Assembly (NCBI GenBank): GCA_903837595.1
Contig: CAILVI010000246.1
Coordinates: 1-38,946 of the forward strand
Direction: 5' to 3'
DNA length: 38,946 nucleotides
From: an uncultured Thiodictyon sp.
GTDB taxonomy: Bacteria; Pseudomonadota; Gammaproteobacteria; Chromatiales; Chromatiaceae
Shown here: positions 35,360 to 38,946 of the stretch, one piece after another
Layout: every line of letters begins with the position of its first letter
Position numbering within the stretch: position 1 is the first letter of the stretch
Notes under the pieces: model-generated
What the model was told of the DNA's origin: nothing
Databases searched by the model: none
Seen by the model: the letters and a program-made list of their open reading frames with translations, nothing else
Program-made: the position numbers and the translations under genes

Positions 35360-36406
35360 ATGACCACTAACCGCCGCTTTGCTATTCGACTGGACCTGGA
35401 GCACGGCACCGTCGATATGAGTCACGGTGCCGGCGGGCGCGCCATGGCGCAGCTCATCGCCGAGGTCTTCTATGCCCACCTGGACAATGACCTGCTGCGC
35501 CAGGGCAATGACCAGGCGCTGTTCACCCCGCCCCCGGGCCGCCTGGTGATGAGCACCGATGGACATGTGATCTCACCGCTGTTCTTCCCCGGCGGTGACA
35601 TCGGCTGTCTGTCGGTGCACGGCACCATTAATGACGTGGCCATGGCCGGCGCCCGGCCTTTGTATCTGGCCGCCGGGTTCATCCTGGAGGAGGGCTATCC
35701 GCTCAAGGATCTGGCGCGCATCGTTGCCAGCATGGCGCAGGCCGCCAATGAGGCCGGGGTGCCGGTGGTGACCGGGGACACCAAGGTGGTGGAGCGCGGC
35801 AAAGGCGACGGGGTCTTCATCACCACCACCGGGGTGGGCGTGGTCCCGGCGGGCGTCACCATCTCCGGCGATCAGGCGCGACCCGGCGATGCCATCCTGG
35901 TCAGCGGCACCTTGGGGGACCACGGGGTCGCGATCCTGTCGCGGCGGGAAAATCTGGGCTTTGACGTGGCGATTGAGTCCGATACCGCCGCACTGCATGG
36001 CCTGGTCGCGGCGATGGTGGCCGCGGTGCCGGATCTGCACTGCCTGCGCGACCCCACCCGCGGCGGGCTGGCCACCACGCTCAATGAGCTGGCCCAGCAG
36101 TCGCAGGTCGGGATGCGGATCCGCGAGTCCGCCATCCCGGTGCGCCCGGAGGTGTCCGCCGCCTGCGAACTGTTGGGGCTCGACCCGCTCTATGTGGCCA
36201 ACGAGGGCAAGCTCATCGCCATTTGCCCGGGAGCGCGGGCGGCCGAGCTGCTGGCGGTGATGCGCGCGCACCCCCTGGGTGCCGGGGCCAGCCTGATCGG
36301 CGAGGTGGTGGCCGACCCCCATCGCTTCGTGCAGATGGAGACGATCTTCGGCGGCAGCCGCATCGTCGACTGGCTGGCCGGGGAGCAGTTACCGCGCATC
36401 TGCTGA
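35360..36406 (+). CDS. hypE: Hydrogenase maturation factor HypE
   Basis: The 348-residue AIRS/PurM-type ATPase dehydrates the carbamoyl group carried on its C-terminal Cys to give the cyanide ligand. The end is PRIC, the diagnostic thiocyanate-carrying tail. SHGAGGRAM at the start, GTINDVAMAGARP and RDPTRGGLATTLNE are conserved. I chose the ATG at 35360 (MTTNRRF). An in-frame ATG at 35342 would add six residues. It is separated from hypD by 91 nt with a repeated hairpin module. Confidence 0.95.
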   Translation: MTTNRRFAIRLDLEHGTVDMSHGAGGRAMAQLIAEVFYAHLDNDLLRQGNDQALFTPPPGRLVMSTDGHVISPLFFPGGDIGCLSVHGTINDVAMAGARPLYLAAGFILEEGYPLKDLARIVASMAQAANEAGVPVVTGDTKVVERGKGDGVFITTTGVGVVPAGVTISGDQARPGDAILVSGTLGDHGVAILSRRENLGFDVAIESDTAALHGLVAAMVAAVPDLHCLRDPTRGGLATTLNELAQQSQVGMRIRESAIPVRPEVSAACELLGLDPLYVANEGKLIAICPGARAAELLAVMRAHPLGAGASLIGEVVADPHRFVQMETIFGGSRIVDWLAGEQLPRIC

Positions 36407-36425
36407 CTCTTTTGAAGTCCGTCCG

Positions 36426-36653
36426 TTAGGACCACACGAGACGCCCCCGCAGGTTGCCAGTGGGCGGTAGTTCCGCGATGATCTGCTCCACCAAGCGCCA
36501 GGTCATCGCCCGCATGATCAGGTGCGTCTTGCGGGAGACCAGATACTCATTGATGGCGTCGTCGACTGCGTCAATGATGGAGGGTAGCGCCAAGGCTTCG
36601 TCAAGCACGGCGGTCCATACGGTGTCTTCTGTCCAATTCATGTTCAAGCTCAT
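36426..36653 (-). CDS. Small hypothetical protein
   Basis: A 75-residue acidic-hydrophobic protein (starting MSLNMNWTEDTVW; contains LDEALALPSIIDAVDDAINEY and RAMTWRLVEQIIAELP). It is probably all helical, with no signal peptide or known motif. The ATG at 36653 is preferred to upstream in-frame starts that add ~50 low-complexity residues. A second Met (MNWTED) is possible. It is convergent with hypE. I do not recognise the family. Confidence 0.5.
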   Translation of the reverse strand: MSLNMNWTEDTVWTAVLDEALALPSIIDAVDDAINEYLVSRKTHLIMRAMTWRLVEQIIAELPPTGNLRGRLVWS

Positions 36654-36839
36654 AGGGATTAGTGGATACACCCGGGGCCGGGTTGCGGCCATTCTTTCCG
36701 CAAGCGGCATGCTCGCTGCGCCGTCGTCAGTCTTCCCGACTGGGGCACGGGTGTCAGGTGGTAGTCTCACCCCTTGCGGAGCAACGCTCGGTGCGGCGGC
36801 GCGCACTCGCATGGGTGTCCTGCGCCCCCTCGAGGCGGC

Positions 36840-37922
36840 TCACCGCCCCCACAGCAACCGATCGACAAAGCGCTTCACCTGGTGGTAAGCAGGAATGTCC
36901 ACGGAGGTGAATTGCAGGCTGGCCTCGAACCGGCCGGCGCGGGGCGCCACCCGCACCACCCTGGCATAGAGGTCGCCCGCGGGTTCCTCGTGCAGGAAGG
37001 GCGCGAGATTGGCGACCAACTCGGTGCCGTGCTCCACCCGGGTCGGCAGCTCGATCAGCAAACCGTGATAGCCGATGTCCAGCACCCGCCCCACCAACGG
37101 CTCCGGGAGGACGCATTTTCCGGCCACCTGCCTGAACATCAGGGGGAAATCCACTGGCACCCGCGGCGAGCGGCGCACCTCCACGTGCGGAACCACCAGC
37201 CGCCGCGGGTGGGTGACGCAGTGCAACTCATACAGGACCACGGGCTCCGACTTGCCCTTGACCTGCACCGCATTGATCCCGGCGATCTCGATGTGCTCGC
37301 GCGCCCCGGCGTGACTCGACTCACTGAGCAGCACCTGACCGCGCAGACTGAAGGGCTCCATGCGCGCCACCACGTTCACTGCGTCCCCAATCACCGTGTA
37401 TTCACTGTATTGACGGGAGCCGAAGCTGCCGGCCATCATCTCCCCGGTGTTCACCGCGATCCCCACATAGAGCCGGGGCTGCCCGCGTGCCTGCGACTCC
37501 CGGTTGAACTCCACCATCGCCTGCTGCATCTCCACCGCGCAGGCCAGGGCGCGCAGCAGGTCATCGGGGCGGCGTTCCGGCGCACCGAACAGGGCCATCA
37601 CCGCGTCGCCCATGAACTTGTCGATGACGCCCCCGTGACGCTTGATCACGCCCCCCATGGCCGAAAAATAGCGGTTAAGGAGCCCGATGACGGTCCGCGC
37701 GGGCAGGGACTCGGTGAGCGCCGTAAAACCGCGAATGTCAGCGAGCACAATGGTCGCGTGGGTCCCGGCGATCGGTTGGGATTGCAGCAGAAATGCATCG
37801 ATGAGCCCGTCCAGCCGACGGCGCAGTAGACCGCTCTGGGCCGCAGTCGCGGCGTGCCCGCTGGCCTGCGCGACCACACGCTCAATCCCGGACAGGAACA
37901 GTTCGCGGTTCTGGGGTTGCAT
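36840..37922 (-). CDS. Class III nucleotide cyclase fused to a PilZ domain
   Basis: A 360-residue cytoplasmic protein. The N-terminal ~50 residues are helical. The adenylate/guanylate cyclase domain (about 55-235) has metal-binding aspartates in LADIRGFTAL and FMGDAVMALFG, and the later VIGDAVNVVARME. The C-terminal PilZ domain (about 255-360) opens with RRSPRVPV, fitting the c-di-GMP-binding RxxxR. Its second motif D/NxSxxG reads DIGYHG, losing the Ser. It may link c-di-GMP to cAMP or cGMP production. The ATG at 37922 has GAGGAT about 12 nt upstream; further extension has no similarity. Confidence 0.88.
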   Translation of the reverse strand: MQPQNRELFLSGIERVVAQASGHAATAAQSGLLRRRLDGLIDAFLLQSQPIAGTHATIVLADIRGFTALTESLPARTVIGLLNRYFSAMGGVIKRHGGVIDKFMGDAVMALFGAPERRPDDLLRALACAVEMQQAMVEFNRESQARGQPRLYVGIAVNTGEMMAGSFGSRQYSEYTVIGDAVNVVARMEPFSLRGQVLLSESSHAGAREHIEIAGINAVQVKGKSEPVVLYELHCVTHPRRLVVPHVEVRRSPRVPVDFPLMFRQVAGKCVLPEPLVGRVLDIGYHGLLIELPTRVEHGTELVANLAPFLHEEPAGDLYARVVRVAPRAGRFEASLQFTSVDIPAYHQVKRFVDRLLWGR

Positions 37923-38102
37923 CTGATGTTCGATCCTCGCTGGGCGCTTGGACTGACAGCATGACACACGGGGCGTGCGGCCGGCGCAAATGGCCCTTCG
38001 CGTGTCTCGAAAACGGCCTACACTCTCGCCGTGAGCACCATGGCTGGTGACCATGATAAAACCATCCCAGACCAACCAAACACCAACCACACCGAGGTCA
38101 TC

Positions 38103-38672
38103 GTGAAAAATCAGCCAGTGTTTTGCGACACCAACCGGTGGCGTCAGCGGCGCACCCGCGGGCCGCTGGTCGCACTGTATTGTGTACTCATCCTGGGCGT
38201 GGGTGAGGGGAGCGCCGCCGGGAACCGTATCGAACTGCGCGACGGCAGCGTCATCACCGCCGACTTGATCGGGATCGTGGATGGCGGCTACCGCGTGCGC
38301 AGCACGACCCTGGGTGAGATGACGATACCCCAGTCGCAGGTGCTAGCCATCCGTCCCGCGAGCGCTGGCGCGGCGCCCGGCGCTACGGCATCCACTCCCG
38401 CCACCGCGGCGCCCTACCCGGGCGCCGGCACCAGCCCCCAGGCGGCCGACCTCGCGGCGATCCAGCAGCAGTTGATGAGCAACCCACAGACCATGGATGC
38501 CATCAGCCGCCTGCAGAGCGACCCGGACGTCCAGGCGGCACTCGCCGATCCCGAGTTCACGCGCCTGATCATGTCCGGGAATGTGGAGGCACTACGCACT
38601 AACCCGCGCACCCAGCGCCTGATGGAAAACCCGGCCATCAAGGCGATCGCCGGTCAGGCGATGGGGCAGTAG
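38103..38672 (+). CDS. Exported protein with STI1-type repeat
   Basis: A 189-residue protein. A signal segment (PLVALYCVLILGVGEGSAAG) follows a basic N-terminus. A short beta-rich part (RIELRDGSVITADLIGIVDGGYRVRS) is followed by a Pro/Ala/Thr linker. The C-terminal STI1-like module is rich in NP/DP turns (MSNPQTMDAI, DPDVQAALADPEFTRLI, RTNPRTQRLMENPAIKAI), as in chaperone cochaperones. GAGG lies 5 nt before the GTG at 38103, the best start; a GTG at 38031 would add 24 residues. Function unknown, perhaps periplasmic binding. Confidence 0.8.
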   Translation: MKNQPVFCDTNRWRQRRTRGPLVALYCVLILGVGEGSAAGNRIELRDGSVITADLIGIVDGGYRVRSTTLGEMTIPQSQVLAIRPASAGAAPGATASTPATAAPYPGAGTSPQAADLAAIQQQLMSNPQTMDAISRLQSDPDVQAALADPEFTRLIMSGNVEALRTNPRTQRLMENPAIKAIAGQAMGQ

Positions 38673-38728
38673 CCTTCCCGACCCAGAGATAAGAGCATCC
38701 GGCTTCGGATCGGTGCGCGAGTAGGCTG

Positions 38729-38780
38729 GTCGCGGCTGGGGCCGCTCCCACCCCTGTAGGAGCGGCCCCCCGGCCGCGAC
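38729..38780. repeat. REP-like palindrome (TGTAGGAGCGGC type)
   Basis: GTCGCGGCTGGGGCCGCTCC (38729-38748) is inverted as GGAGCGGCC...GGCCGCGAC (38759-38780) around a loop containing TGTA. This matches the well-known TGTAGGAGCGGC...GCCGCGAC class of REP elements. The sequence from 38781 to the window end has no gene I can support. Confidence 0.75.
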
Positions 38781-38946
38781 GGGTTTGCCCCCGTTGGTTA
38801 GGGATAGCAGGCGCCCTGCACCGCGCGCTCCAGTAGCCGATATCATCCCAAGACATTCGGCCGCAGACGATCGAGACGAAGCCGCTACCGCGCGGGGGCC
38901 TTGACCATCGTTCCGGCCGCCCCGGCGTTTAGGTCGACCTTCAGGC

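Noticed and set aside
38885-38946. Possible C-terminus of a minus-strand gene (LKVDLNAGAAGTMVKAPAR then stop)
   Set aside because: Only about 20 codons are visible and no family is recognisable; it needs the sequence beyond the window.

Overview
The window is high-GC bacterial chromosome, most likely from a gammaproteobacterium. A purple sulfur bacterium of the Chromatiaceae is plausible. The hints are an [NiFe]-hydrogenase maturation cluster (hupK-like, hypC, hypD, hypE), an ArsR regulator with the cysteine spacing of persulfide sensors, LpxD (so an outer membrane), and abundant palindromic repeats and decayed toxin-antitoxin genes. The assignment is inference; no rRNA or tRNA gene was seen.

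Layout. 1-2544 (minus) is a compact operon: a DUF6582-type protein, a SOUL haem-binding protein, glucose-6-phosphate dehydrogenase and the start of phosphoketolase. 3033-5115 (plus) holds a cation diffusion facilitator and a CurA-type NADPH oxidoreductase. 5165-7645 is an accessory island: a Phd/YefM antitoxin, a vapC cut short by a 59-bp palindromic element, an AT-rich gene for a protein resembling a proteasome/HslV-type Ntn-hydrolase (the most unusual gene here), and a DUF1778-GNAT toxin-antitoxin pair. 7843-12934 is a TetR-controlled RND efflux operon. 13020-13190 is a dead MazE-type antitoxin. 13238-15895 (minus) encodes a secreted protein of eight ~102-residue beta-sandwich repeats, each with a cysteine pair. 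16248-19462 is guaB-guaA with a clear promoter and a strong intercistronic hairpin.

19463-22937 is a second decayed region. It has two repeat families, a frameshifted and truncated zeta-toxin-like gene, two arrays of 21-bp repeats, and two remnants that look like type I restriction HsdR ends, flanking an intact DUF1254/DUF1214 gene. tadA follows (22938-23435), then a 450-bp repeat-rich spacer.

23892-28918 (minus) reads bcp, hybrid histidine kinase, REC-PAS response regulator, ArsR regulator, speE. The first four are nearly contiguous and look like one redox or sulfur-responsive operon. 29295-30878 holds a DUF4332 protein and a stand-alone lpxD. 31230-32616 has a GST, an antitoxin fragment and an RsmC-like methyltransferase. 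32703-36406 (plus) is hupK-like-hypC-hypD-hypE, which helps build the Fe(CN)2CO site of [NiFe]-hydrogenase; no hydrogenase structural genes are in the window. 36426-38672 has a small unknown protein, an adenylate/guanylate cyclase-PilZ protein and an exported STI1-motif protein. The window ends in a REP-like hairpin.
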